A stretch of 64,000 bases of DNA, from the NCBI RefSeq assembly GCF_032362555.1, contig NC_083516.1:3497001-3561000 (forward strand), in the 5' to 3' direction. Position 1 is the stretch's first letter. Each line of letters opens with the position of its first letter. Source of the stretch: Amyelois transitella (Eukaryota > Arthropoda > Insecta > Lepidoptera > Pyralidae). The position numbers and the translations under genes were made by a program. The notes under the pieces are model-generated. The model had not been told where the DNA came from, did no database searches, and saw only the letters and a list, made by a program, of their open reading frames with translations. Of the stretch, positions 30,860 to 43,084 are shown in pieces.

Positions 30860-32537
30860 TGTGAGGTGGTAAGCAGACTCAGACAGAAAAAGGAAGAAAA
30901 TAAGAAAGAGTTCTGCTATAGCGAAGAAAAAGAGAATGAGATGGAAGGCGAAATTGAAATGTTTGAAATTGTGGAAGCACTTAAGAGTATGAAAGCGGGT
31001 AAGGCTGCCGGGTATGATAGAGTGTCGGTCGAGATGCTTAAAGCAGGAAAAGGCGTCGTAGCTAGACAGTTGTACTGCCTTTTCAATTTGTGTTGGAGAA
31101 GCGGCCGAGTACCAAAAGATTGGTGTAAGGCTGTTATTGTGCCACTTTACAAAGGAAAAGGGTCACAACTGGACTGCAAAAATTATCGTGGTATAAGCCT
31201 GCTTAGCGTCGTCGGCAAATTGTATGCTAAGGTATTGATTAATAGAGTCAGGAATGAAACTGATGACAAAATATGGGATGCTCAAGCGGGATTTCGAAAG
31301 GGAATGGGATGTACTGATCAGGTCTTTTCTTTGCGGTGCATAGCCGAAAAGTTTTTGGCCAAGAGTCAAAAAGTCTATTGCACATTCGTGGATTTGGAAA
31401 AGGCCTATGACAGAGTTGAGAGGAATGAATTGTGGTCAGCACTTTCTATGCATGGGGTGAGCAGTCTCTTGATACGAGCACTGAAATCCTTATATGAGGA
31501 TTCGAGTGCTTGTGTCAGGATAAACGGAGCGCACACTGAGTGGTTTAAGATTGAGAAAGGTGTTAGGCAGGGATGTGTTGCGTCACCGTGGCTGTTCAAC
31601 CTATTTATGGATAGTTGTTTGACAGATTTGAAAGAGTCTGAAAGTGGATTAAGGATGAATAAATTACTCGTCAAATGTCTGCTCTATGCCGACGATCAGG
31701 TTATACTGGCGTCATCAGCGGAGGAGTTACAGGAGATGGTAAACTGTATGCATGAAGCTTTAAAAGAGAAAGGAATGAAAGTGAACGTAAGTAAAACTAA
31801 AACACTGGTTTTTGAAATGGAGAAAGAAATGACAGCATGTAATATTTTGATTGGAGGAGAAAAAGTTGAGCAAGTGAAAGAGTTTGTATATCTAGGATCA
31901 AAGTTTACATCAGATGGCAAGTGTGATAGTGATATTGAAAGGAGAGTGAACGCGGGGAACATGGTGAATGGAGCTTTGCATGCCTTTATGAGCAGTCAGA
32001 AACTATCCAAAAAGGCTCGACTGGCTGTGCACAGGGGCGTGTTGGTCCCGACATTAATGTATGGGAGTGAAAGTTGGGTATGGCAAAAGAAGCATGAAAG
32101 CAGAATAAATGCAGTGGAAATGAGAGCGTTAAGGAGTATGTTGGGTGTGAAATTGAGTGACCGGATAAGGAACAGCGTGATAAGGGAATGTTGTGATGTG
32201 AAAGAAGATGTAGTTACAGGAATAGAAAAGGGTATGTTGAGATGGTTCGGTCATGTGGAGAGGATGAATGAAAACAGGTTGACTAAGCAGATATACAAGG
32301 AGAGTGTGGAGGGAAAGGTCGGGGTGGGAAGACCTAGACGAACATATCTTGATCAAATTAAGGACGTCCTGGTGAAGGGTCAGGTCAAAAGTGCCCGAAA
32401 CCGCCGAGCTTGCATGAAGAGAGTTATGAATGTGGATGAAGCAAAGGAAGTATGCAGGGATCGTGGCAAGTGGAAAGAGGTAGTCTCTGCCTACCCCTCC
32501 GGGAAAGAGGCGTGAGTTTATGTATGTATGTATGTTA
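30860..32537 (+). mobile_element. RTE-like non-LTR retrotransposon, 5'-truncated
   Basis: Starts within about 20 bp of the right end of the TIR element and ends with an ATGTATGTATGTATG tail at 32519-32534. Its only frame is the RT ORF below. Other copies: 44559-45101 and 45103-46115 (-), plus remnants at 860, 1455, 6660, 21874 and 47753, so this family dominates the window's LINE content. Confidence 0.85.
30866..32515 (+). CDS. RTE-like reverse transcriptase, intact frame
   Basis: 549 codons without a stop. Motifs in order: MKAGKAAGYDRVSVEMLKAG, PKDWCKAVIVPLYKGKG, LDCKNYRGISLLSVVGKLYA, QAGFRKGMGCTDQVF, CTFVDLEKAYDRV, KGVRQGCVASPWLFNLFMD and catalytic YADDQV (about residue 275). These are followed by the C-terminal region LYGSESW-type (MYGSESWVW), RNSVIRECCDVK, LRWFGHVERMNE and GRPRRTYLDQIK. 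The order and wording fit the RTE clade. The endonuclease domain expected upstream is missing, and the first residues do not form a natural start. The long intact frame suggests a young insertion. Confidence 0.88.
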   Translation: MVSRLRQKKEENKKEFCYSEEKENEMEGEIEMFEIVEALKSMKAGKAAGYDRVSVEMLKAGKGVVARQLYCLFNLCWRSGRVPKDWCKAVIVPLYKGKGSQLDCKNYRGISLLSVVGKLYAKVLINRVRNETDDKIWDAQAGFRKGMGCTDQVFSLRCIAEKFLAKSQKVYCTFVDLEKAYDRVERNELWSALSMHGVSSLLIRALKSLYEDSSACVRINGAHTEWFKIEKGVRQGCVASPWLFNLFMDSCLTDLKESESGLRMNKLLVKCLLYADDQVILASSAEELQEMVNCMHEALKEKGMKVNVSKTKTLVFEMEKEMTACNILIGGEKVEQVKEFVYLGSKFTSDGKCDSDIERRVNAGNMVNGALHAFMSSQKLSKKARLAVHRGVLVPTLMYGSESWVWQKKHESRINAVEMRALRSMLGVKLSDRIRNSVIRECCDVKEDVVTGIEKGMLRWFGHVERMNENRLTKQIYKESVEGKVGVGRPRRTYLDQIKDVLVKGQVKSARNRRACMKRVMNVDEAKEVCRDRGKWKEVVSAYPSGKEA

Positions 32538-33571
32538 AGTGTACTCATCTAAAGGATATTTAAAAACGTTAATAGAAAAATATCAGTTAATATTTCAGAA
32601 AGTACGAAAAAAAATAAAAGTATCAAAATCCACGATCCTAAATACGTCATATCACGCCGGCCGGCGGAAAAGCGACGCGTAAGATTCAGAGGTCAACGAC
32701 ACAATTCATTCAGCTGAGCGATCTCGACAACTCTGTACTTTACTTGATCTTGATACTAGAAAAATAATTTATTTTTCAGACATTTATTAAAATGTTTAGT
32801 TTTAATTTCTTTTTGTAGTATTGGTCTTTAATAAAGCGTGTGACGTAAATTTTACGTTTTTTAAATGTGAAAATGATGACGTTTAATTTAAATAAAAATA
32901 GGCTCAAACGGCTCAGAAGCATGGGTATAGTCTATGTTTAGAAGGATGCAGTTGTTTTAAATGTCACCCTGTATATATATAGACTCTATAATATATTATA
33001 AATATATATATACTATTTCCTAAAATAGGTATGATAGTTTTTTTTTGTTTATTAATTTAGTGTTACAGTCAGAACAACTAAAACATTGGTGAAATAAATA
33101 ATAAATTGTGAGTCGCGGGGAAAAATTGTACTTATTATAAAGCCCGCCTAGAATTATCGAGAGTAGATACTGAAAAGGTTTGTGATGAACAACAATTGTT
33201 TAAAACCACCTAATATTTCTTATTATTTACAAAAATAAATTATCTAAATTGTACGGTTTTGACCTTAGCTCACATTCAGGAACAATTTTTAAACAAATGT
33301 CCAGAATTCTCTGAAATGAATTGGTACTACGACGCCGAACGATCAGGAAGTCAATTAAATCAAAAAAGAATTTTTTTACTACGCTTTTATTAGCTTGGGT
33401 TGTATCTATGTATGTAACGGAATCTTTGAGCTTAATTTTCACTGGTTTCTAAACGTCTGATCAACTTGGAACTTTGCACACGTATCAAGGACTGATGACA
33501 ATGCAATATTTTGATAAGAGTTTCTCATTATCCTTATTAAAACTGCCAGGATTAATAAATTCATTTTTAGA

Positions 33572-33629
33572 TAGCTCTGTCTCTCTTACTCTCCTACGAA
33601 GGCGTAGGAGAGTAAGAGAGACAGAGCTA
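33572..33629. repeat. Perfect 27-bp stem hairpin
   Basis: TAGCTCTGTCTCTCTTACTC and onward (33572-33598) pairs without mismatch with 33603-33629 around AAGG. GC content is higher than in the surrounding DNA. Confidence 0.92.
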
Positions 33630-34375
33630 GCACGCTAGCGATTTCTGGAGTTTACGACTTACTCTTTCGAACTTGCGTGAATACTAATAAGCCTCATACA
33701 CGTAGATTTACTCTATTTGACATTTATATAAGATGTTTGATGACAACCTCGATTTATTAACGCTTTTCATAGATTATAATTACAATAAATTAATCAGAAC
33801 ATAAACTTTGAAATTATTTTACGAAACAAAACTTTCGGAAGTAAAGAGGGAATTTATCGTGATCAAAATAATTTTAATCATCAATTATCGAGTAGATTAT
33901 AATCTACATAAATGAAATTAACAAAAATGAATTGAAAAAGCCAAACTGGAACTTTGCATCTCGTTTTGATTGTGTTAATATATCCCTCGGTTTCTTTTCT
34001 CTCTGCCCGTTATATCTATTCTGATTGATTTTGTGTCAAGGTCAGTCCTGGCCTAGCTTTGGACTTACAGTCGATAAAGAAGGAATTAAATATAATACAA
34101 ATATATCGAACCATAAATCACTGACTAAAACGAAAATAATTTTCATTCAGAAAAACAAGGCTCGACCTTCATACAATGATCTATATTGGAAAAAGTCTGT
34201 TGCATGTTAATTATGTCAGTATATTATGTTGTTATCTCTTTGTCTTAGATGGTTGCGAAGGTCTTTTCTAGTAAGATAGTTATACTAGTTGTGTTAACTT
34301 CCAAAAAATAATTGTATAAAAAAACTACTCTTTTATTGCTAATCGAACTAAAAAATATAAAAATAAATAATAGTT

Positions 34376-34839
34376 TAAAAAAAACTAAAAAACTACGCTT
34401 TTATTGCTAATCGAACTAAAAAATAGAAAATAAAATTAATGACAAAGGAATTATAAAACAGTAGTAGCAAGTCGAACAATCAGTTATAGTCAATTACCTC
34501 CGATTAAAATTATAACAAAATTAAATTTATAAACAAAACAATTTAAATCGGAGTAAAAAGCGTGGGGTGCTTGATGTAGTAAATATTAAAATCATTCTAT
34601 TAGCATATATTTATGACAAGAGAGTTATGAAAATGAAGTAAAATGCACCCCACGCTTTTTACTCCGATTTAAATTGTTTTGTATATAAATTTAATTTTGT
34701 TATAATTTTAATCGGAGGTAATTGACTATAACTGATTGTTCGACTTGCTACTACTGTTTTATAATTCCTTTGTCATTAATTTTATTTTCTATTTTTTAGT
34801 TCGATTAGCAAAAAAAGCGTAGTTTTTTAGTTTTTTTTA
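34376..34839. mobile_element. Foldback element with about 195-bp arms
   Basis: Left arm 34376-34570 and right arm 34645-34839 are near-perfect complements, including CTACGCTTTTATTGCTAATC, ATTACCTCCGATTAAAATTA and GTGGGGTGC, around a 74 nt loop. The outer 40 bp of the left arm is repeated in direct orientation just outside (34317-34360). No coding content. It ends 340 bp upstream of the zinc-finger gene start. Confidence 0.9.
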
Positions 34840-35182
34840 ATTTTATAAAGCAGTTTTTATGGCGCCTAATGACTAAGCCGCACAGACTTTCCTTCCTTCG
34901 CCTATATCAGTAAATAAAACAAAAAAAAAAATGTTGGTTGACATTCTATAATCTGTGGTACAAAAAATGGCTACAGCTTTGTTTAGATTCAACAACTTCT
35001 GCTACTAAAGTAAATAATAAGCGTAATACAGATAAAATTAAAATCTTTACGCCTTTTTTGTAAACATATTGAATTGTTAATTTAGGTGCCAGAGAATATA
35101 TTAAATGGCTAAGTTATTTACGACGTTATGCCCGAAGAAGTGTCGAGAATAGGCAAAAACAAAAATAGTGATAGGATACAGA

Positions 35183-38100
35183 ATGGATTCCTCAAAGGAA
35201 TTTAGTTGTATATTTTGTAAGGAGTCTTTTGAGAATAAAGAAGAACTACAAATACATTTCAGGTAAATTTCTCTAAATTTGAATTGTATTGTTGTCAAAT
35301 CTCCAACTTTATGAATATGAACCAATTTCTTTATATGAGTTTAAGGAGTAACAACATTTATTTGCAATTTAGGAAACATGGGGATCCGAACTTCAATCAA
35401 AATACGAAGACTAAAGCAAAATCCGATGATACTAATGGGCAGAAATCTAAAGAAGGGGCCGATATGATAAGTTGTGACGTGTGTACGGAGTTGTTTCCGA
35501 CGATTTCTAAGGCAATAACTCACAAGCACAAATTCCACCCAGACCACGATGCGAAATACTTCTGCCCCTGGTGCGGGAAGCTGTTCACGATGAAGGTAAG
35601 TGCTGCGGCGAGTGTGTGGCCTCAGCTGTCAATCGGCGACCTCTGCACCCCCCCACTATTGGTTATGTTATCACAAGTAGGTAACACTTATTATCTGATA
35701 TGAAGTTTTAGTGTAGTCTAATTTTGGGCACCTGTGTAAAAAAATAGTAAACATTCAATCATTGTAGTCTTTACTCAATAAAAACCTATTTGGCCCATGC
35801 AAATCTTTAGTTTGAAGCAAGCCTATAAAGTGGGCATAGAATTATAACCTCAATATAATATTAAGTAAACAAGGAAACAAACATAAACTACTGAAGATCT
35901 GAGCTCTTTATATGTATGATATTTTTTTAACATAGTTTTCTCACCAGATAGTTACCTACTTAATAAATTCAGCTTAAATACTTTTTATGAGTCCTCACCA
36001 GCAAGTTTACCTCTTTATTATTGAGAATTTTAAACTTCCCAATGTGCAGCAGGCAAATGTAGATATTAGTATAAGTGGTAAAAGTGTAGATTTTGTGAAT
36101 AGTACTACATTCTTCAAAATGGCATGCTCACATTTCGAAACTTTCTAAAAAGCTAAGTTCTGCACAATATGCTATTTGTGATATTAGACATTTAACATTA
36201 TAATAATATTGTGAAGTTGACGTTGTTGAAGAAAATGCTGCAGTGCAGTTTGTTACCGCTTCTTCTGCACTGACGCCTTGGAAGCGGCAGTAAACTTAGT
36301 TTTTAAGTAATATATTTGACGTCAACCAAGTTGTTAAACCATACGACAATTATTAATCGATATAATAATATCCAATAATAATGAATAAAAAATTTTGAAT
36401 TTGAATTTTGAATTTTAAGAGATGTGACAACTGCTAAGCTAGTATATTTAAGTTATTTTCATAATTTAATGTCATGTGGTCTACTGCTTTAGAGAGCAGC
36501 AGCAGACATGCAAACTATTTTCATTCTCCAAAAAAGGCAATTGGAGCTATCTACAGTATGAAACAAAGCAATTTGCTTAGAGAATTTTTATAAAACCTAA
36601 ATATTTTGACATTACCCTCTCAATACATTTTGATAATATTATGCATGTTAGGAAAAACTTACTCTTTTAAAAAAGTAGGTGAATATACTAGAAAATCACT
36701 GTGGAACAATTATAAGTTGTTGATCCCAGTGCATGGGCTAGCTATGGTAGGGAAATCATTTCTGATTATTTGTATAATATTTGATAATAAATTACCAAAA
36801 AGTATGCTTGGCATGCCTGATAGAAATTTCTAAAAGTACTTTAAAGATGAACTTTGTGGGAAAGTCTATTACAGCACAGAGGATTATATGAATGATGAAC
36901 ATGTGGTCCAAGCTTGACATAATGGCCTCTTAAATGCTTATTCATGGGAATCCATTCAATGAATTTCTTATTTTATCCTTATCTATTTGACATAATATTT
37001 TCATTCTCTCATTCATATTTTTTAATGTAGACAATGGGCATTCATCCACAATTTAGATAAAGATACATATCTACATTTGTTAATTGATGTCTGGTGAAAA
37101 TGCTGTAGTGTAGTCAATAAATGATACCTTGTATCCAATTTTGAAAATAAAACTATTCTATTGAATTGAAACAAGTTTTTCTTTTTTATTTCAGCATTTA
37201 TATAACAAACATATTAGTACGAGTCATAATAACAACGACCAGAATGCTGATGAAGAGTTCCCATGTGACTGTTGTAATGTTACTTTCCATCTGTCATCAG
37301 CCATGTTGTACCATAATAAATTCTTTCATAGGCAAGATACTGATCTGCCATCTATAGGGCAGTCAAAGAAATTGAAAATGGCTGGACAGGTATGTCTTTA
37401 AATAAAACATTTTGTTCAATGAAATATAGAGTATTTCTTCTTCTATCTTTATCTAATTGTGTAAACAAATGGCAGAGGTAAATGAAATATTTATTGAATT
37501 TACCTTAGCCTTCCCCTGAAGGTAAAGATAAATTCAATAATATTAATAATAATTTCATGAACAATGAACATATATGCTGAGATCTATCATCACAGGAGGA
37601 ACTTTTCTGTATTTCAGATCTCATTGATGATATATTATTGTCCCTTTTGTGGTCAGGAGTATAACAACAAAGTCAATTTACATGTAAGTATTCTTAAAAC
37701 ATCTAAAAGTTTACTCTAATAAGAATGACGATCATTGGATCTTCTTCCTTTCTTCCTCCTGGCGTTAGAACTAGTTACGTCATCACCTTTCTGGAGAGGA
37801 GCAGGGGTGCGCCGCCTTTACCATGATCCTGGATTGGGTGAGTCATTTCAACACAAAGCTACTCCCATCTGGCCTTCGCAACCTTTGCAGTACTACAAAC
37901 ATACTCATATTTTTTTTTATTTTTTTGGGACAAATTACACAGATCGAGTTAGCCTCGAAGTAAGTTCGAGACTTGTGTTACGAGATACTAACTCAACGAT
38001 ACTATATTTTATAATAAATACTTATGTAGATAAACATCCAAGACCCAGGCCAATCAGAAAAAGTTCATTTCTCATCATGCCCTGGCCGGGATTCAAACCC

Positions 38101-41100
38101 GGGACCTCCGGTGTCACAGACAAGCGAACTACCGCTGTGCCACAGAGGCCGTAATTATATTAGATCTTGGTTACTCATTTAGCAGCTTGAATGTGCAGGT
38201 CTCCCTCCTTACGATGTTTTTCCTCACCATAAGAGCGTCAATTAGCAACTAATGAACATAACAGAAAACACTTCTAAGGGGATCGATAATTCGGATCTTC
38301 CGTCAGGCTAGGTGTTATGCCTGGGGAACCGCGGCTCCGACGATGTTGAGTCAAAGGTTGTATTTATGCTCCAATCCATGAAATCTTTGTTTGCGCGATT
38401 AAGATTCTTCGCTGCTATGTTGTTTCTACACGCTTACTTGCGCATTTTAGCCAGGCACTCGTGGTCTATTAAGATATTAAATTTTATCAAAATCAAGTCA
38501 GAAGCAGTCACATGTTTAGTGTAGTGGCTCAATGATGGAATTGAGTTCCTGATATAGTGACAGGTTGCTAGGTCATAACCTAATTAACCAAATTTTAAGT
38601 CTTTTTCTTGTTTGACTTACAATCTGCATGGGAAGAAAAGATGCTGGCACAAGTTGTTTTTTTGGCTATCAGACCAGCATGAAAGAAGTGCATATTTACT
38701 TACCAACAGATTATATATTATACTATTATCCTGTTTCAGAAACACATGAGTGACGACCATAGTGACGAAAACCAAAGTCCTGATGATGTGCTGCGATGTC
38801 CACTCTGTGATGCTATATTTTATCATCTTGATGCTTATGAACACCATCTGTCTTTTCACAGTATTGATGACATGTACAGTGAAAAGAATGACATGTAAGT
38901 ATGCTCTTTTACATACACTTTCATAAATCACGTCTTTATCCCATAGGGAGAGCCATCAGTTTTTAAAAGAGTAAGGCCATATTCATGTTATGTCCTTAAG
39001 ATGGAATTGAAATTCAAATAGTGACAGATTGCTAGCTTGTCACCAAAAAGAAGAATCTCCAAGTTCTTTTGTCCTTTACTTATGCAGTACTTTCTAGTAT
39101 AGGCCATATGGTTTCCGGTACTCTAGAATAGTACCACTACATCTCTTTTCCATGAATGCCATCCAAAGCAACTCAGAGAATAAGCACATTCGCCTTGTGC
39201 AACCTTTACCATAATCCAATACCAATGATATATCTGCACAAGTTAAAGTCGGACTGAAGTCGCTTTGTGTAAAAAACTGATTTATGCAATGCAAAGTCTT
39301 GGTTAAAAGGCGCGCCCATCTTGGAAGGAAAGTCCCAAGAAAAATTTGCATGGAAAATCTATTTTATTTAAATTAAACTCCTTACAGGGTAGAAAGTGTG
39401 ACAGATTTTTCTCTTGAAGCTGTTCCACCTGTAATGGAGAGAGTTGAGAATCTGGAACCCGAACCTAACAACACACCTGATGGCGATGCTATGGGTCTGG
39501 TATGTAAAGTTTTGTGTATATATCTATTTGAAGACTATGTCAAAGCAGTAATATTTATATCTTATTCTCATTTTTTTAAGGACGATTTGTTGCTAATGGC
39601 GATGAGCAACCCTGTGGATGAAGATAATCCAAAAAAGTCTAAAAAGCATAAGAAACACAAGAAATCTAAAAAAGCTGCAATTACATTAGATGAGTTTCTA
39701 AATATGAATAAAGATGTTTTTGGTGAAGGTATAGACTTTCAAGGAGTAGAAGAAGTGCCATCACAAGTAGTAGCAAAGAGGTTTAAAGTAAAAAATAAAG
39801 CAGCATCAATACCCAAAACTGGAACCAAAATGTCTCGTATTGAACTGGAAAAATTGCGTAAACAGGGAATTGTAATTAAAATGAAAGGTTCTTCTGGGAA
39901 GAAACCAATACCAACTAGAGTTAAACAAATGTGTAAAACAAATGTCATTGACTTGAACACGCAAAACCGGTCTACTTCTGTTAATTCATCCAATGAAGTA
40001 TTAACCAAGCTGATTAATCAAAGTAATAATCAAATAAAAATAGTAAGAAAGCCTGCACCCACACTAAACGAGACAAATAGCTTTGATGAAAAACCTTCAT
40101 CTCCTGAAAACATAGAAGTTGAATGTGATTTAATACAAAGATACACATCTTCCGAAACAGAAGGTGAAGAGAAATCTGATATCAAAAAAATATCTAAAGA
40201 GGAAATAAGCTCTGGCATTGAAGACGACCATTTAGAAAAATCATCAAATAAAGTTGATACTGCCAACTCTGATAACCCTACTTTTGAACCTAATCATAAT
40301 TCGCAGATTGGTGATTGTAACATCAAGAATAATGCTAATCAAAGTACTCCCGATCATGACAAAAATAAAGATAGTAATATTAATAACTCTCTGAAGTCTT
40401 TGAAAAATGTTAACCAGCACCTAACTGTCAAACCTGTGATTACTTCAGTAAAAACCAACTGCAATCCTAAACATGAAACATTAACAAATGAGAGTTTTGA
40501 CAACACGGTCATAACGAAACAAAGTGAACCTTCCGAAAAAGAAACTTCAGAAAAAGGTAAAGACAAACCTCTAAATGCATTAAAACATTTGAGTCATCTT
40601 ATTACAATTAAATCAGTATCACAGACTACAAATGATAAGCTGCTATCACAGATAAAAAGAAGAAATTCTTTTCATGAACATGACTCTCTTGGGGATTCTA
40701 AAACGAATTCCGACGAAGACGATTCGTCTTTAGCGTCACGTAATGAACTACCTTCACCGACGCCAGAACCAAAACAAACGCCCGTGGAATCAATAACTGC
40801 TTTCAAGAAATTAAACAGCAATGTCACTGTAAAAGCAATGAAGAGTACAATTCAGCCCTCTCAGGCACAAATGCCAGAATTCTCAGACGAAGAAGAAAAA
40901 AACATTAATCCACCAGCAAAAATAAATTTGAACAATCAACATGTCATGAGGTCTTTGTCTACAATACCACAAAAAATTGGAATAGATCCAGCCTTATCAA
41001 CTAAAGGCAGAATAAAAGATACTAATGTTGCTGCTGAAGACAGAACAAATATTCAATCAAATGTTAATCTTTTAAGAAAACTTAAAAATGTTACTGCTAA

Positions 41101-43084
41101 ACCAATAAATTCCCAAAATGCTCAAATAAATAAATTTAAGTCACCAATGAACCGAAATAGAACAGAAACACAGGTTGGAAACAATGAAGAAGGAAATAAA
41201 GAAATTGAAATTTATAATATTGATGACTCTGACAGTGATAATTCTGAAGACACTTTACCAAGAGACACAATGATCAAATCAGATGTTTCTAAGAATGAAA
41301 CTAATAACATTAATTGTAATGTATTAAAAAAATTGAGTAAACATTTAACCATAAAGCCAACTAATCAAAAATCTCCACAAATTAATGTTAAATCAGAACC
41401 TGATCAAGACGAATTTTCAGATTATTCTCAAGAAAATTCCGAAAAATATGCAGAAAAATGCAAAGTAACTTTAAATAAAACAAACGAAATTCTTAAAAAT
41501 ACGCTAAAGAACTTAAGTAAAAATGTTACAGTAAAGTCAAGAAACTCTTCCCCAAATGCGACAGTTACAACCCAAAACATCAAAAACCAAGATTATAATG
41601 GCGAATGTAAAGACGACAGCGAAAACGACATTCGTCCAGGTCAAGTCAAAATCACTGAAGTTGACGATGAATACAATGGTCCAAGTGATAATGACGATTT
41701 TGACGAAGATTTTACTGACAATCCAATAGTTCAATCACCTCACGATTCATACAGTGATGATGATATTGATTTTTCTCAAAAATCCCAGGAAGAGTTGGAT
41801 GATATTGAAAGCAAAATACATGCCAATACAGTCAGTAAAATCGAAACCAGTCATAATGAAAATTCAAAAAATATTGGTAAAGGTATTACCATCAAATCGC
41901 TAAGCGAGAAAACGTCTCAATCGCATTCAGAGACAGTTAATACAACAAAAGGAAATGCAACTATGCCTGCCAATCTTAGCAAAGAACTATCAATAAAACC
42001 ATTCAAACACCCCGTTAAACTGAACCCACAAACAACAAACAAAATCAACAGATCAACAGGACAAATAGCGCGTTGTAAAAGTCAATTATCGAACCAAACC
42101 ACATCGTCAACCGACCAGACAAATATAGTAAACAAGGAAGTGACAGTCAAAACATTTCAAACAAAGACTGTAATTCAGGAAATAACTACAACTGTTACAA
42201 AAACTATCAAAACTGTAAACCAAAGTGTTCAGCAAGAGTTTCATACTGCCAATCAGTCATGTACCCAAAATGTATTTAGAAAAGTACAAGGCATGCGGCC
42301 GCCAGTTCAACAGCCCACTAAGAACTACCAAGGTGTAGTAGTCAGACATGCCGCGCCAATTATGGGCACTAAAGTCAAAAATCCTGTGACCCCTTTAAGA
42401 CCAACGAGACCACCCGCTACAGTTTCTAATCAACTAGTACCTGTCAGGCAAGGTACACCTATGAACGTAAGGCCTCATACACCAAGGTTGCCTACAGTAA
42501 GAAGTAGTGCACCATCAAACTTTACAAAAACCTCAACTCCAGTTAAAATGTCGCCTAATGTCGTAAATAATTCTACTAAAAAGAAACCAGTTACACAAGA
42601 AGCAAAAGGTCCATTTAGTTGTTTCAAAAAACCCAAACAATCATTGATACCCGTATCTGAATTCTCAGGCGTCAGCAGTGGAGAAGACGACTCTATAAAC
42701 TTTGCTACGTCTACACGTGTGAATAAGTCTAATGTTATAAATATGGCAAAGACAATGAAAGGTAATACAATTGTTAGTTCAACACAAATGAAATCTGAAG
42801 TAAGTTCCTGTTCACAACAGCTAAGCAAGCTTAACAATGTGACAGGATTAAAAATAGTTAAGACTAGTCAAGTAAAACAAGTTTCTCAAATGGAGGAAAA
42901 GCAAGACATTAGTCCTACCAAGAGAAATACACTGGAAGCCATAGAAAAATTACAGAAGCAAGGATTGTTGGTTAAAAAGCCTCGTCTCGAGGCAAACGAA
43001 GAGAGCGGATTTTCTGATGAGGATGACTGTGAGGGTGACGGTGACGACCCCATGGAAGAGTACAACGATTTCGATGACGACTGA
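35183..43084 (+). CDS. C2H2 zinc-finger protein with long disordered repeat-bearing tail
   Basis: Seven exons close in phase: 35183-35262, 35373-35595, 37195-37389, 37618-37683, 38740-38894, 39388-39499 and 39581-43084; about 1444 aa. The first 250 residues hold six C2H2 fingers, starting CIFCKESFENKEELQIHFRK, then CDVC, CPWC, CDCC, CPFC and CPLC. Four fingers (2-5) use H-x4-H, and several are split by introns. The rest is low-complexity, rich in Asn/Ser/Lys/Asp. It has a basic run KKSKKHKKHKKSKK (about residues 294-310), an acidic end (EDDCEGDGDDPMEEYNDFDD D) and about nine copies of a motif like LKKLSKHLTIKP (about 549-1137). LEKLRKQGIVIK (about 365) recurs as IEKLQKQGLLVK (about 1400). A nuclear, chromatin- or transcription-related role is likely; I do not recognise an orthologue. 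The coding start is the first in-frame ATG; an upstream ATG at 35106 is out of the gene. Confidence 0.85.
37741..37895 (+). repeat. Interspersed repeat fragment in zinc-finger gene intron
   Basis: Similar to 5280-5360 (TTCCTCCTGGCG...CACCTTTCTGGAGAGGAGC) and continuing through TACCATGATCCTGGATTGGG; 39195-39330 has related words (CAACCTTTACCATAATCC). Class unknown. Confidence 0.5.
37913..38152 (-). repeat. tRNA-derived SINE, copy 2
   Basis: Reverse complement of the family at 23024-23230: head GGCCTCTGTGGCACAGCGGT with B box GGGTTTGAATCCC and body GTTGAGTTAGTATCTCG. Antisense in the intron between exons 4 and 5 of the zinc-finger gene. Confidence 0.85.
38925..39110 (-). repeat. SINE-like family A, degenerate
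   Basis: ATCACGTCTTTATCCCATAG, GAAATTCAAATAGTGACAGA and CATATGGTTTCCGG follow the family order but are much diverged; in the intron before exon 6 of the zinc-finger gene. Shorter scraps are at 38526-38580. Confidence 0.5.
39500..39580 (+). other. 81-nt in-frame intron (possible exitron)
   Basis: GTATGT donor after codon GGTCTG and a pyrimidine-rich TTTTTTTAAG acceptor. Its length is divisible by three and it contains no stop, so retention would add 27 hydrophobic, aromatic residues between two hydrophilic segments. The hydrophobic composition makes it more likely to be spliced out. Confidence 0.7.

Larger units (their letters stand above)
32540..35182. other. Intergenic, upstream of the zinc-finger gene
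   Basis: Contains a perfect hairpin (33572-33629) and a foldback element (34376-34839). The minus frame 33442-33227 (LIDFLIVRRRSTNSFQRILD) has no recognised domain. 34850-35180 should hold the zinc-finger gene promoter and 5' UTR; an upstream ATG at 35106 opens a short frame ending at TAG 35151-35153. Confidence 0.45.
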
